Shown here: positions 16,432 to 26,003 of the stretch, piece after piece
Layout of the letters: every line of letters starts with the position of its first letter
Numbering within the stretch: position 1 is the first letter of the stretch
Source: Pseudomonas sp. TH10
Lineage (GTDB): Bacteria; Pseudomonadota; Gammaproteobacteria; Pseudomonadales; Pseudomonadaceae
Length of the DNA stretch: 33,015 nucleotides
NCBI RefSeq assembly: GCF_016651255.1
Contig: NZ_JAEKEG010000038.1
Coordinates: 1-33,015, forward strand
Direction of reading: 5' to 3'
Program-made: the position numbers and the translations under genes
Notes under the pieces: generated by a model
What the model was told of the DNA's origin: nothing
The model's input: the letters and a program-made list of their open reading frames with translations, nothing else
The model's database searches: none

Positions 16432-17817
16432 ATGACTGCCCTGACAAGACTTGAATCCCGGCCTGCCCACGCAGAGTCGATCCCGGCCGCCGGTAGCCTG
16501 AAAAATACCTATGCCCAACTGCTGCTCAACGTCGATGACGCGCAGCGCAAATCCCTGGCGCGGACGTTCCTGGTCGAGCAACTTCAACAGGCCCAAGATC
16601 TGCCTGAGGAGATGCCCCGGGACCTGTCTGCCTTGCCAGGGTTCGTGGAACAGCACTGCGCGCAGGTAGCGCGCCAGTACGCCGATTATCTGCAACAACG
16701 CAAGGATGGCGGCCCACGTCAGTTTTTCAGCAACAAGGCCCATGCGCTGTTCTTCCTGCAGGCTGTCGGGCCGACCAAACTGGTGGACGGCGCGTGGTTA
16801 TATGGCTTGCTGAGCCACTGGCGTGACCCGCGGTTCGACGGGCTGATCTGCACCTACCTGGAAGAATTGGGCGACGGCAATCCGGCGCAGAATCACGTCG
16901 TGATCTATCGCAAGCTCCTGGCCGAACATGGCCTGGATGACGCCTGCGCGCTGCCCGCCGAGCGATACCTGCAAGGCGCGATTCAGCTGGCGCTGGGCGA
17001 GTGCAGCGATGACTTCATGCCTGAAGTCATCGGCTACAACCTCGGTTATGAACAACTGCCGTTGCACCTGCTGATCAGCGCTTATGAACTGAGCGAACTG
17101 GGCATCGATCCCTACTATTTCACGCTCCATGTCACCATCGATAACGCCAGCACCGGCCACGCGCATAAAGCCGTGCAGTCGGTGCTGCAGCTGATGCCGC
17201 TGGGAGGCGACCGCGAAGAGTTCCTGAGTCGGGTTGCTGCTGGCTATCGACTGAACGATCTGGGGCAGGGCAGTCGCGCGATTATTGAGTCGTTCGACCT
17301 TGAGCAAGAGTTGCTGGGCATGCTCGAACGCAAGCGTCTGTTCGGCCAGCACATGCATTCGGACTATTGCCGTTTCGAGGGCAAGACGGTCAATCAGTGG
17401 TTGTCTTCACCCGAGCAATTGCCCGGTTTCCTCAGTGCCATGGAAAACAAGGGCTGGATCAAGCGTCACCAGGATCCGCAGGGCAGCCGGTTCTGGCAGA
17501 TGATTGTGGGCGATGGTGCGGCGATGTTCGGTGTGTTCAGCCCTTATGAGAAACAATTGCTGCATGACTGGATCGCTGGAGACTGGGCGCCCGAGCGGGC
17601 CAGGCCGGCACATCGGCGTGTAGTCAGTGCCGCCCGGGTTCCCGAGCTGCCGGTCAGTGACCCTGACGTGCAGTCGCTGCAAGCTTCCCTCGCGGGGCTG
17701 GATCCCCATGCACAGATGTCCGTGTTGATCCCGTGGCTGTCAGCCCATCGTCACTCGCACCCGGCGGGATTGCTCGCCACGCGGCGCTACATCGAACTCA
17801 AATCCAGCCTGCGCTAG
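16432..17817 (+). CDS. heme-oxygenase-like diiron (iron-containing redox) protein
   Basis: This 461-residue protein belongs to the iron-containing redox enzymes of the heme-oxygenase-like diiron superfamily (Haem_oxygenas_2), whose characterised members are non-heme iron oxygenases acting on small nitrogenous or fatty substrates. Candidate iron ligands lie in the expected order: Glu145 and His155 (EELGDGNPAQNH, a ten-residue step), Glu222 (ELSELGID), then His233, Asp237 and His243 (HVTIDNASTGH). The rest is mainly helical, with a poorly known C-terminal region. The ATG at 16432 has GAGAGATG just upstream. It leads a tight operon with a methyltransferase (10-bp gap) and ligD. The substrate is unknown. 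Confidence 0.85.
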   Translation: MTALTRLESRPAHAESIPAAGSLKNTYAQLLLNVDDAQRKSLARTFLVEQLQQAQDLPEEMPRDLSALPGFVEQHCAQVARQYADYLQQRKDGGPRQFFSNKAHALFFLQAVGPTKLVDGAWLYGLLSHWRDPRFDGLICTYLEELGDGNPAQNHVVIYRKLLAEHGLDDACALPAERYLQGAIQLALGECSDDFMPEVIGYNLGYEQLPLHLLISAYELSELGIDPYYFTLHVTIDNASTGHAHKAVQSVLQLMPLGGDREEFLSRVAAGYRLNDLGQGSRAIIESFDLEQELLGMLERKRLFGQHMHSDYCRFEGKTVNQWLSSPEQLPGFLSAMENKGWIKRHQDPQGSRFWQMIVGDGAAMFGVFSPYEKQLLHDWIAGDWAPERARPAHRRVVSAARVPELPVSDPDVQSLQASLAGLDPHAQMSVLIPWLSAHRHSHPAGLLATRRYIELKSSLR

Positions 17818-17827
17818 GGAGCTGCAC

Positions 17828-18818
17828 ATGAATCAGGAAGAACGACTGGACGCCGACGAACTGGCTCTATTACAGCTGGGAAGACGCCTGCAGGCGGACG
17901 GCTATCGTTTTGTCACGCCCACTCCGCTGACCCACCAGCGGGTACTCGACCGCGACGCCACACGCCCGGCAAAAAACCTGCGAGACGTCTACGGCTGGTC
18001 GCGGACATTCGAGTCCGGGCTGCTGCCTGCCGATGAACAGCGGCAACTGCAGCAGGCTGGTGTCCTGCAGGACAGCCACGGGCGGCTGAAAAGTCGCGTG
18101 CGCTGGTCGAGCCTCGACGATTTGCTCTTTGCGCACTCGGGCTTTCCCACTGAAGCGGCTGATTCGGTATTTTTGGGCCGGACAGTTATCGCTTTGCGCA
18201 GCTGATCCACAGCCACCTGCAGCAGAGCTTTACGCCGATTCGCCGTGCCGTGGATATTGGTTGCGGCGCTGGCGTCGGTGCAATCGTGATTGCCCGGGCG
18301 CGCCGTGAAGCGCAAGTGCTGGCGGTCGATATCAACCCGGCGGCATTGCGCCTGACCACGGTCAATGCCGCCCTGGCCGAGGTGGCCAATATCACAGTGG
18401 AGACCAGCGACGTTCTGCAGGACGTCGACGGCCAGTTTGATCTCATAGTCGCCAATCCGCCGTACATGGCCGACCCCGGTGAGCGCGCATACCGCCATGG
18501 CGGTGGTGAGTTCGGCGAGCAGTTGTCGGTGCGCATCGTCGAGCAGGCGCTCAATCGCCTGGCAGCCGGGGCTCGCTGGTACTGTACACGGGGGTGGCCA
18601 TGGTCGAGGGGCGGGATCCATTCCTCGAGGCCTTGTCACCGCGCCTGGCCTCGCCACTGTTCGCTTGGACTTATCGCGAGATCGATCCCGATGTGTTTGG
18701 CGAGGAACTCTTGACTCCGGGTTATCAGCGGGTCGAGCGGATTGCAGTGGTAGCGTTGATCGTCACGCGCATCGGCCCCGGCATCGGGGGCAGCGTTGCA
18801 ACGGCATCAGGGGAGTGA
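17828..18818 (+). CDS. NPPY-type SAM methyltransferase, two frameshifts as assembled
   Basis: This class I methyltransferase resembles the HemK/PrmC and MTS groups. Motif I is VDIGCGAGVGAIVIAR, the acidic strand end is AVDINPAAL, and motif IV is VANPPYMADP. NPPY motifs methylate amide or exocyclic nitrogens in proteins, RNA or DNA. The N-terminal 110 residues form a separate helical domain (DELALLQLGRRLQADGYRF). Two one-base losses break it: T-run 18170-18174 (between EAADSVF and GPDSYRFAQL) and G-run 18568-18571 (between NRLAAG and SLVLYTGVAMVEG). Repair gives 330 residues. AGGGAG precedes the ATG. It sits 10 bp after the diiron gene and 3 bp before ligD. The target molecule is not known. 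Confidence 0.85.
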
Positions 18819-18821
18819 GCC

Positions 18822-21450
18822 ATGACCAGGAACCTCGACGACTACAACCGCATGCGCGACTTTTCGGCGACATCTGAACCGGCGGCGGTCAAGCGTGCCG
18901 GCAGTAAAAAGGCGCCTGATCATGCTCTGCAGTTCTGCATCCAGAAGCACGACGCTTCGCACCTGCATTACGACTTTCGCCTGGAACTGGATGGCGCACT
19001 GAAGAGCTGGGCGGTGCCGAAAGGGCCGTCGCTCGACCCCAAGGTCAAACGTCTGGCGGTGCATGTCGAAGACCATCCGCTGGATTACGCGACGTTCGAG
19101 GGCAGTATTCCCGAAGGGCATTACGGTGCCGGCGATGTGATTGTCTGGGATCGCGGCGTGTGGATTCCGCTCGAAGATCCGCAAAAGGCCTACGCCAAGG
19201 GCAAGCTCAAATTCGAACTGCAAGGCGAAAAACTCGGCGGAATCTGGAATCTGGTGCGCACGCACATGCCAGGAAAGAAGGAAAACTGGTTTCTGATCAA
19301 ACATCAGGACAACGCGGCCAAGCCCGAGAGCGATTACGACGTGGTCGTCGCCGCGCCCGACAGCGTGCTCAGCGACCGCACCATCCTGCCGAAAAAGGCC
19401 AAGACCGCCGCCAAACCCAAGCCCGTCAAAAAGCCCGCATCCAAGGTCGCCCCTGAAGGCCAGTCGGCCAAGCTGACCGGCGCTCACAAGGCCAAGCTCC
19501 CGGAGCTGATCAAGCCGGAACTGGCAACCTTGGTCGAAAAAGCCCCGGATGGCGAATGGAGTTACGAAATCAAGTTTGACGGCTACCGGATCATGGCGCG
19601 CATCGATCATGAGCAGGTGCAACTGTTCACCCGCAACGGCCATGACTGGACGCACAAACTGCCGCAACAGGCCGAAGCACTGGCCGCATTGGGCCTCGAA
19701 TCAGCCTGGCTGGACGGTGAAATGGTGGTCGCCAACGAGCATGGCGTGCCGGACTTTCAGGCGCTGCAAAACGCTTTCGAGGCCGGACGCAGCGGCAATA
19801 TCCTCTATTACCTGTTTGATCTGCCGTATCTCAACGGCGTCGACCTGCGTGAGGTGCCGGTCGAGGAGCGACGCGCAGCGCTGTCGACGGTTCTGGGGAC
19901 GCAAAAGAATCCGTTGTTGCGGTTCTCCGAAGCCTTCGACGAAACCCCCGATGCGCTACTCAACAGCGCTTGCCAGATGCAAATGGAAGGCCTGATCGGC
20001 AAACGCCTCGGCTCGCCTTATGTGTCGCGGCGCAGCGGCGACTGGATCAAGCTCAAGTGCAAACACCGGCAGGAATTCGTGGTCGTCGGCTACACCGACC
20101 CAAAAGGCTCGCGCAGTGCCTTCGGCGCCTTGCTGTTAGGCCTGCATGACCGTGACAGTGGCGAGTTGCGCTACGCCGGCAAGGTCGGCACCGGGTTCAA
20201 CGAAACGACATTGAAAAGCATCCTCGCGCAATTGAAACCGTTGCAGACGAAGAAAGCGGCGGTCGTCAATCCGCCCTCAGGATTTGAGGCCAAAGGCGTG
20301 CACTGGCTCAAGCCGAAACTGCTGGCAGAAGTTGCCTTTGCCGAAATGACCAAGGACGGGTCAGTGCGTCACGCCGTATTCCATGGATTGCGCGACGATA
20401 AACCGGCCAAGGACATCACCGAGGAGCGCCCAGCCGTGGTGAAAAAAGCGCTGCATCGGCGCCTGCTGCCGAGAAATCTGCTACCAGGAAACCTTCAGCC
20501 AAAAAGCCTGCCGGCAAAAAAGCCGCCGCAGAACAAGCCAGCCCGGCACCATCCCAGGCGGGGCTTGCTGCAGGCAAGGTACGTATTACGCATCCGGACC
20601 GGGTGATCGATGCCAGCAGTGGCACCACCAAGATGCAACTGGCTGAGTATTACGCCCGAGTCGCCGAATTCATCCTGCCCGAACTGAAGGATCGCCCGGT
20701 CGCCCTGGTGCGTGCTCCGGATGGCATCGCCGGCGAGCTGTTCTTCCAGAAAAACGCCGAGCGCCTCGCGATCCCGGGCATCACTACCCTCGACAAGGAC
20801 ATCACCGGGCAGCCGGTGATGATGATCAACAACGCCGAAGCGCTGATCGGTGCCGTGCAGATGAGCACGGTGGAACTGCATACCTGGAATGCCACGTCCG
20901 ACAAGCTGGACAAGCCTGACCGATTCATCCTCGACCTCGACCCCGACCCGGCGCTGCCTTGGAAAAGCATGGTCGAGGCGACTCAGCTGACCCTGTCGGT
21001 GCTGGATGAACTGGGGCTTAAGGCTTTCCTCAAGACCAGTGGTGGCAAAGGTATTCATGTGGTGGTGCCGCTGACCCGCAAACTTGGCTGGGATGAGGTG
21101 AAAGAATTCAGTCACGCGATTGTCAGCCACATGGCGAAACTGCTGCCCGAACGCTTTTCTGCGGTCTCCGGACCGAAAAACCGCGTCGGTCGGATATTCA
21201 TCGACTACCTGCGCAACGGCCTCGGCGCCACGACGATCTGCGCCTATGCGGTGCGCACCCGTGAAGGGCTGCCGGTGTCGGTGCCGATTTTCAGGGAGGA
21301 GGTAGAGGAGCTGAAGGGCGGTAATCAATGGAATGTGCACAACGTGCATGAACGCCTTGCCGAGGTCGGCCATGAGCCCTGGGCAGACCTGAAAAAACCC
21401 GCCAGACCATCACCGCCGATATGCGCCGTCGTGTTGGAATGAAAAAATAG
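18822..21450 (+). CDS. ligD: DNA ligase D (non-homologous end joining), two frameshifts as assembled
   Basis: This multifunctional end-joining enzyme has the Pseudomonas domain order. The phosphoesterase domain (about 30-150) keeps its metal-binding residues His43, His49, Asp51 and His85. The ATP-dependent ligase domain (about 225-530) has the nucleotidyl Lys251 in EIKFDGYRI. The primase-polymerase domain follows a Lys/Ala-rich linker and has the catalytic DLDPDP. Two A-runs each lack one base: 20442-20447 in the linker and 21392-21397 near the end. Repair gives 876 residues ending RRRVGMKK. With Ku, LigD would trim, fill and seal double-strand breaks. No ku gene is visible in the window. It is the third gene of the diiron-methyltransferase operon. 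Confidence 0.93.
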
Positions 21451-21510
21451 GCCCCACAAGGGATTAATTGCGGGCTTCAGAGTTTGCTGGAATTGCCCTT
21501 GATCTGCGTT

Positions 21511-21912
21511 TCAGGCATCTCTGAGCAGGTCATTGGCATTGAGCAATTCATAAGCCACTTCAGGATGCTTCTCCAACCCGCGCCGAATGGCCGCCGGGAT
21601 CGATGCACGGGTCTTGCGGCACAAGCCGGGCAGTTCGGCGATCGAAATGGCGATGCCGCGCATGGTCCGGACTTCGTTGAAGCCTGGCGCAATGTCAACG
21701 CGGATACCCAGTTGTTCGTGCATGCGCCGTTGCAAGCGCTCCAGGTCACCAAGGCTCTGCAGGTTCTCCAGACGCTCGAGCAGACGTTTTTCTTCCGCCC
21801 GGGTCAGCAGCAGGATGCGTACGTCTGCGCCCGGGGTTTCCAGCAGCGGATCGCGCCCGCAATCGCAGGCGCCGGGAGGGCAGGGTTGGCGGAACGCGGG
21901 CATGTTGGTCAT
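21511..21912 (-). CDS. conserved small protein with Cys cluster, unknown function
   Basis: This is a cytoplasmic protein of 133 residues that I recognise only as a conserved Pseudomonas hypothetical. The N-terminus has the pattern CPPGACDCGRD (three cysteines, C-x4-C-x-C), which could bind a metal. The middle is a charged helical segment (about 38-70, RAEEKRLLERLENLQSLGDLERLQRRMHEQ), probably a coiled coil. The C-terminal part (VRTMRGIAISIAELPGLCRKTRASIPAAIRRGLEKHPEVA) is compact and basic. The ATG at 21912 is preferred; an upstream in-frame TTG has no clear ribosome-binding site. It is convergent with ligD. Confidence 0.75.
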   Translation of the reverse strand: MTNMPAFRQPCPPGACDCGRDPLLETPGADVRILLLTRAEEKRLLERLENLQSLGDLERLQRRMHEQLGIRVDIAPGFNEVRTMRGIAISIAELPGLCRKTRASIPAAIRRGLEKHPEVAYELLNANDLLRDA

Positions 21913-22007
21913 GGTGGTCAATCATAGCAGCCCAATCGGCTGCCGAAACTACCTTCAACCCCACACCGAAACGATGCCGCGCACAAATCCCACCCCGACG
22001 AGGCCCC

Positions 22008-22057
22008 TTGTGGGACCCCACAAAACCTGTGGGAGCGGGGCTCGCCCGCGATAGCGG
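22008..22057. repeat. REP, GTGGGAGCGGGGCTCGCCCGCGA type
   Basis: CCTGTGGGAGCGGGGCTCGC followed by CCGCGATAGCGG (22026-22057) is a REP arm of the GTGGGAG subtype. Directly upstream, TTGTGGGACCCCACAA (22008-22023) forms a tight palindrome. The region between 21922 and 22130 holds no other feature. Confidence 0.7.
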
Positions 22058-22130
22058 TGTGTCGGGCAATACAGTCATTGCCTGACCCACCACGACACCG
22101 AGCACACCCCTCGCTCCCCAGAGGCTTACC

Positions 22131-24415
22131 TCACTTCAACACCAACAACCGTGATACGCCGTCCTCGGTTTCAATACCGTGCGTATCATGTGTGAAGCCC
22201 GGGAAGGATTTGTCGAAGTTCTCCAGCGCCTTCAGATATGCCAGCAATGGCCCATCCGCAGGTCCTGCGTTCTCGCCCGGCATCAGCAGTGGAATACCCG
22301 GTGGATAAGGCACGATCCCGGTCGCGACAATGCGGCCGGCAGCTTCTTCCAGGGTCACCAGTTCGACTTCGTTCCTCACCAGCTTCTCGTAGGCTTCCAC
22401 CGGGCTGAACTCGGCTTGCGGCAGCATGCCGAAGGCCTGGGCCATGGTGGAAGTGGTCTTGTTCTCCTTCATGGCGGCGAAAATCTCGTCGGCCAGGTTC
22501 TTCAGGCCCATGCCGGCATAGCGCTGCTGGTTCGCGGCCAACAAGTCCGGCAGGCACAGTTCGAGCTCCACGTTCTCGTCGTAGTCCCGCTTGAAGTCGA
22601 GCAGGGCGTTGACCAGCGTGCCCCATTTGCCTTTGGTGATGCCGATGGAGAACAGGAACAGGATGGTGAAGTCAGTGGTTTTTTCCACCACGATGCCCTG
22701 GCGACCGAGGTACGCCGTCAGCACGCATGCGGGAATACCGGATTCCAGCAAATTGCCATCGTCGCCCATGCCCGGGCTCAGCACCGACACCTTGATCGGG
22801 TCGAGCATGCAGTAGCCGTCTTCGATGTCGCCAAAGCCGTGCCACACCTCGTTCGGGTGCAGGACCCAGCAGTTCGGCTCGCTTTTGAGCAGTACCGGGT
22901 CGACTTCGTGGAACGGCACCGCCGCCGCGCCGACTTGCACGGTCGGAGGCTGCCAGCAGGTGAAGAACCACTGGTCATCGCTCGCCATCTCATGGTGCAT
23001 GCGCGAGATGACCTGACGGAAGCTGATCGCTTCTTCGATGGATTCAGTGGTGAGGATTTGCCCGCTGGGCGCTTCCATCATCGCCGAGCTGACGTCGCAT
23101 GAGGCCATGATCGCGTAGTTCGGCGAGGTTGAGGCGTGCATCATGTACGATTCGTTGAAGCGTGCATGGGGGATCGGATTACGGCCGTTACGCACGTGAA
23201 TCATCGACGCCTGGGACAGTGCGGCCAGCAGTTTGTGGGTCGATTGGGTGGCAAACACGGTCGGCCGGGACTCGTCGTGATCCTCCGGGGCGCCATGCAT
23301 GGCGAAGCGTTCGCGGTACAGCGGGTTGAACCGCGCATAGCCGTACCAGGCCTCGTCGAAATGCAGACGATCGACGCTTTCCCCCAGCAATTTCTCGACT
23401 CGGGTGACGTTGTAGGTCAGGCCATCGTAGGTAGAGTTGGTGACGATGGCGTGGACGGGCGTCGGATCGATGCCTTCCTTGACCAGTGGGTTGTTGGCAA
23501 TTGCCGCCTTGACGCCCTCGGCGCTCAACGTCTGCGGGAGGATGGGGCCAATGATGCCGTAGCGGTTGCGGGTCGGCACCAGGTAGGTCGGAATGGCCCC
23601 CGACAGTGTCATCGCGTGTTCAGCCGACTTGTGGCAATTGCGGTCGCACAGGGCAATCTGATCGCGGGTGACGCTCGCCATCAGAATGACGCGGTTGGAC
23701 ATCGAGGAGCCGTTGGTCACGTAATAGGTGCGGTGGGCACCGAAGACTTTGGCGGCGTAGCGCTCGCCCTGGCCGATCGGGCCGCTGTGATCGAGCAGCG
23801 AACCGAGCTCACCGACCGAAATCGACAGGTCGGAGCGCAGCAGGTTTTCCCCGAAGAACTCGTAGAAAGCGCGTCCCGCAGTGCTTTTCAGGAAGGCGGT
23901 GCCACCGGCATGGCCTGGGGTGTGCCACGAGTATTCATAGGATCGGGAGAACTTGACGAGTGCACCGAACATCGGCGGCAGCGCAGCCTGACGGTAGCGC
24001 TCGATGGCCGCCATGATGCGGCCGCTGAGGAAACGACTGGTGTCTTCCGGCAGCCAGATGAAGTCGTCGGCATGCTGCATCACCACCAGCGGAATGCTCG
24101 AGGCGGTACTGCGGTCGCTGATCAGGAATACCGGCACCCGAGTGTTGCGTTCGCGCAGGGTTGTCAGCAGCTTGATGCATTCCTGATGGCCTTCACTCTC
24201 GTCCATCTCCCAGCTGAGCAATACGCACTGGATGGCCGAGTCCGAACGCAGGATCGACGTCGCGTCGCTCAGGCTTTCCGACATCAGCACGCTGATGGAG
24301 CGTTGTTCCACGTCATGGATCAGTTGATCCAGGGCACGACCGAAGACGGTGCGTTTGTCCGGGGAGCGCCCACGACCAGCGTGAGCATTCCCAGTGAGTG
24401 CTTATATTCCGTCAT
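22131..24415 (-). CDS. AdiA-like basic amino acid decarboxylase, frameshifted as assembled
   Basis: This is a PLP-dependent group III decarboxylase (Orn/Lys/Arg) with an N-terminal receiver-like wing domain (about 1-150), the aminotransferase-fold core and a C-terminal domain. The PLP lysine lies in ATQSTHKLLAALSQASMIHV, and HFDEAWYGYARFNPLY supplies the acidic pyridine-binding residue. The sequence tracks E. coli arginine decarboxylase AdiA most closely (PTRNRYGIIGPI, DPIKVSVLSPGMGDDG, KWGTLVNALLDFKR). One base is missing at the C-run 24369-24371 after MLTLVVG; repair restores MTEYKHSLGML and gives 761 residues, close to AdiA (755). The start overlaps the antiporter stop by ATGA. Arginine, lysine or ornithine cannot be separated by eye. 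It would consume a proton per reaction. Confidence 0.88.
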
Positions 24416-25821
24416 GATCTAACCTCCACAGGTACAGCTTTCAAATGATTCACCGGCACCGGTTCGCCCGTAATGTGCTGGGCGCTGACCGTCTGTGTCG
24501 GCACGCTATTGTTGTGCGCTTCGAGCGCGATGAGGCGGTTGTTGACGAAGCTGAACAGGGTGTAGCCGAAGATCGTCGCAACGCCGCCGAGCATGAGTGC
24601 CTGCTCGCCGGAGCTGTACAACGCCAGATAGCTGTATGCCGTGGCAATCCAGGCAATGATGTTGGTGGCCAGTGCCTTGCCTGCGGGTACGTTGGAAACC
24701 TTCTGGATCGTCATCAAGGCCGCCATGGACAGGATGTACGGCACCAGGTTGGTGACCACCGCCAGGTTGACGAGGATGTCGAACTGCTTGCTCAGGTCGG
24801 GGCTGATGGTCAATAGACCGATCGCTGTCTGCAGCGCCAGCAGGATCAACATGCCCACGATCGGCGTGCCGGTCTTGGTGGCCTTGGCGAAGATCGGCAG
24901 GAAGTAGCCGGTGTCAGCCGAGCTTTTGAACACCTGGGCAATGGTGAACTGCCAGCCCAGCAAAGAGCCGATGCAAGCGAGGATCATGGTCCCCATCACG
25001 ATGTCACCAATCATCGGGGTGAACATCTTGGCAAACACCAGCCCGAAAGGTGCGGTGGAGGAGGCGAGTTCCGGGTTGTCGACGATGCCGGCGATGACGT
25101 TGGTCGAGACGATGTAGATCACCGCCGCCCCAAGCGTGCCGCCCAGAACCGCGATCGGGACGTTTTTCTCCGGGTTTTCCACGGCGTCGGTGTTGGCACA
25201 CGCCGATTCCAGGCCCAGGAAAGCCCACAACGTGATCGCCACCGAAGCCCCCGCTGCTTCCAGATAGCCCATGTTGTGCGGGTTCCATCCCGCCGCGTAG
25301 ACGCTGCTGTCGAACCAGAACCAGCCGATCGTGGACACCAGTACCACAGGTGCGATCACGCCCCAGACAGTGACCGAACCGATTTTGCCGGTGATCCGTG
25401 CGCCGCCGAAGTTGGCGAACGTGGTGATCCACAGCAACGCAATGGTCGCCAGGCCTACTTGCAGCGAATCCAGTTTGACGTCGAACAGCGTCTGTATATA
25501 GCCGACCGCCGTAATGCTGATCGCCACGTTGGCAATCAACAGCGAGACGCCGTAGGTGTAGTTGGTCAGGTAGTTGCCGGCCTTGCCGAAGGTGTATTCA
25601 GCGTAGCCGCCCATACCGCCCGTTTTGCGGCTAAGCATCCCACAGCGCGCGAAGGCGTAAGCCAGTGCCAGGGAACCGGTGGCTGTGATCAGCCAGGAGA
25701 GGATAGAAATTCCGCCGACTTCGGCGAGTTTGGTTGGCAACAATATGATGCCGGACCCCAACATGTTGACGGCTGTCAACATTGTCAGTTGCCCTACCGT
25801 CATTTTCTTTGCGACTGACAT
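24412..25821 (-). CDS. potE: PotE-like amino acid/polyamine antiporter
   Basis: This 469-residue APC-superfamily exchanger has about twelve membrane segments. It is strikingly like E. coli PotE, the ornithine/putrescine antiporter: NMLGSGIILLPTKLAEVGGIS at the N-terminus, KTGGMGGYAEYTFGKAGNY, ANFGGARITGKIGS, FLGLESACANTDAVENPEKNVPI and GWQFTIAQVFKSSADTGYF. It would import a basic amino acid and export the amine made by the downstream decarboxylase, a proton-consuming cycle. GTGAGG precedes the ATG. It is the first gene of a two-gene operon behind a predicted ANR promoter. AdiC-type (arginine/agmatine) exchange is the alternative, because the partner enzyme is AdiA-like. Confidence 0.9.
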   Translation of the reverse strand: MSVAKKMTVGQLTMLTAVNMLGSGIILLPTKLAEVGGISILSWLITATGSLALAYAFARCGMLSRKTGGMGGYAEYTFGKAGNYLTNYTYGVSLLIANVAISITAVGYIQTLFDVKLDSLQVGLATIALLWITTFANFGGARITGKIGSVTVWGVIAPVVLVSTIGWFWFDSSVYAAGWNPHNMGYLEAAGASVAITLWAFLGLESACANTDAVENPEKNVPIAVLGGTLGAAVIYIVSTNVIAGIVDNPELASSTAPFGLVFAKMFTPMIGDIVMGTMILACIGSLLGWQFTIAQVFKSSADTGYFLPIFAKATKTGTPIVGMLILLALQTAIGLLTISPDLSKQFDILVNLAVVTNLVPYILSMAALMTIQKVSNVPAGKALATNIIAWIATAYSYLALYSSGEQALMLGGVATIFGYTLFSFVNNRLIALEAHNNSVPTQTVSAQHITGEPVPVNHLKAVPVEVRS

Positions 25822-25852
25822 TCCGTTGCCTCACTTTAGAACATTGGGAGTA

Positions 25853-25866
25853 TTAGCTATAGCTAA
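25853..25866. promoter_or_regulatory. 14-bp perfect palindrome in the potE leader
   Basis: TTAGCTATAGCTAA is a perfect palindrome 32-45 bp upstream of the potE ATG. If the predicted start at 25924 is right it lies within the transcribed leader, so it would act as a downstream operator rather than an activator site. No bound protein can be named. Confidence 0.45.
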
Positions 25867-25923
25867 CAAAATGGATGTTGCAAGAAATGTCTTGCCTTTA
25901 TCAAGAATTATTCTCATGTATCG

Positions 25924-25972
25924 GTAAGGCATTTTACTGGCCCCGAACACTGCGGGATTTGATCAGAATCAA
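25924..25972 (-). promoter_or_regulatory. predicted class II ANR/FNR-dependent promoter of potE-decarboxylase
   Basis: TTGATCAGAATCAA at 25959-25972 is a perfect match to the FNR/ANR consensus TTGAT-N4-ATCAA. On the minus strand, TAAAAT (25936-25931) is a five-of-six match to the -10 hexamer and lies 32 bp from the box centre. This places the start near 25924, with the box at -41.5, the class II geometry. The leader would be about 103 nt. For the plus-strand gene at 26004 the same box is too close to the start codon to activate it. Confidence 0.7.
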
Positions 25973-26003
25973 TTTAATTTCAAATTGTTAGGATCGAATC
26001 TAC

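Noticed and set aside
16432..18818. Toxin-antitoxin or phage-defence pair
   Set aside because: The two genes before ligD are enzyme-like (diiron redox and methyltransferase), with no nuclease, toxin fold or mobile element nearby.
23136..24422. 428-codon open frame antisense to the decarboxylase
   Set aside because: The minus strand carries a clear PLP decarboxylase. The plus-strand translation has no recognisable domain and is His/Gln/Arg-rich like other GC-rich shadow frames.
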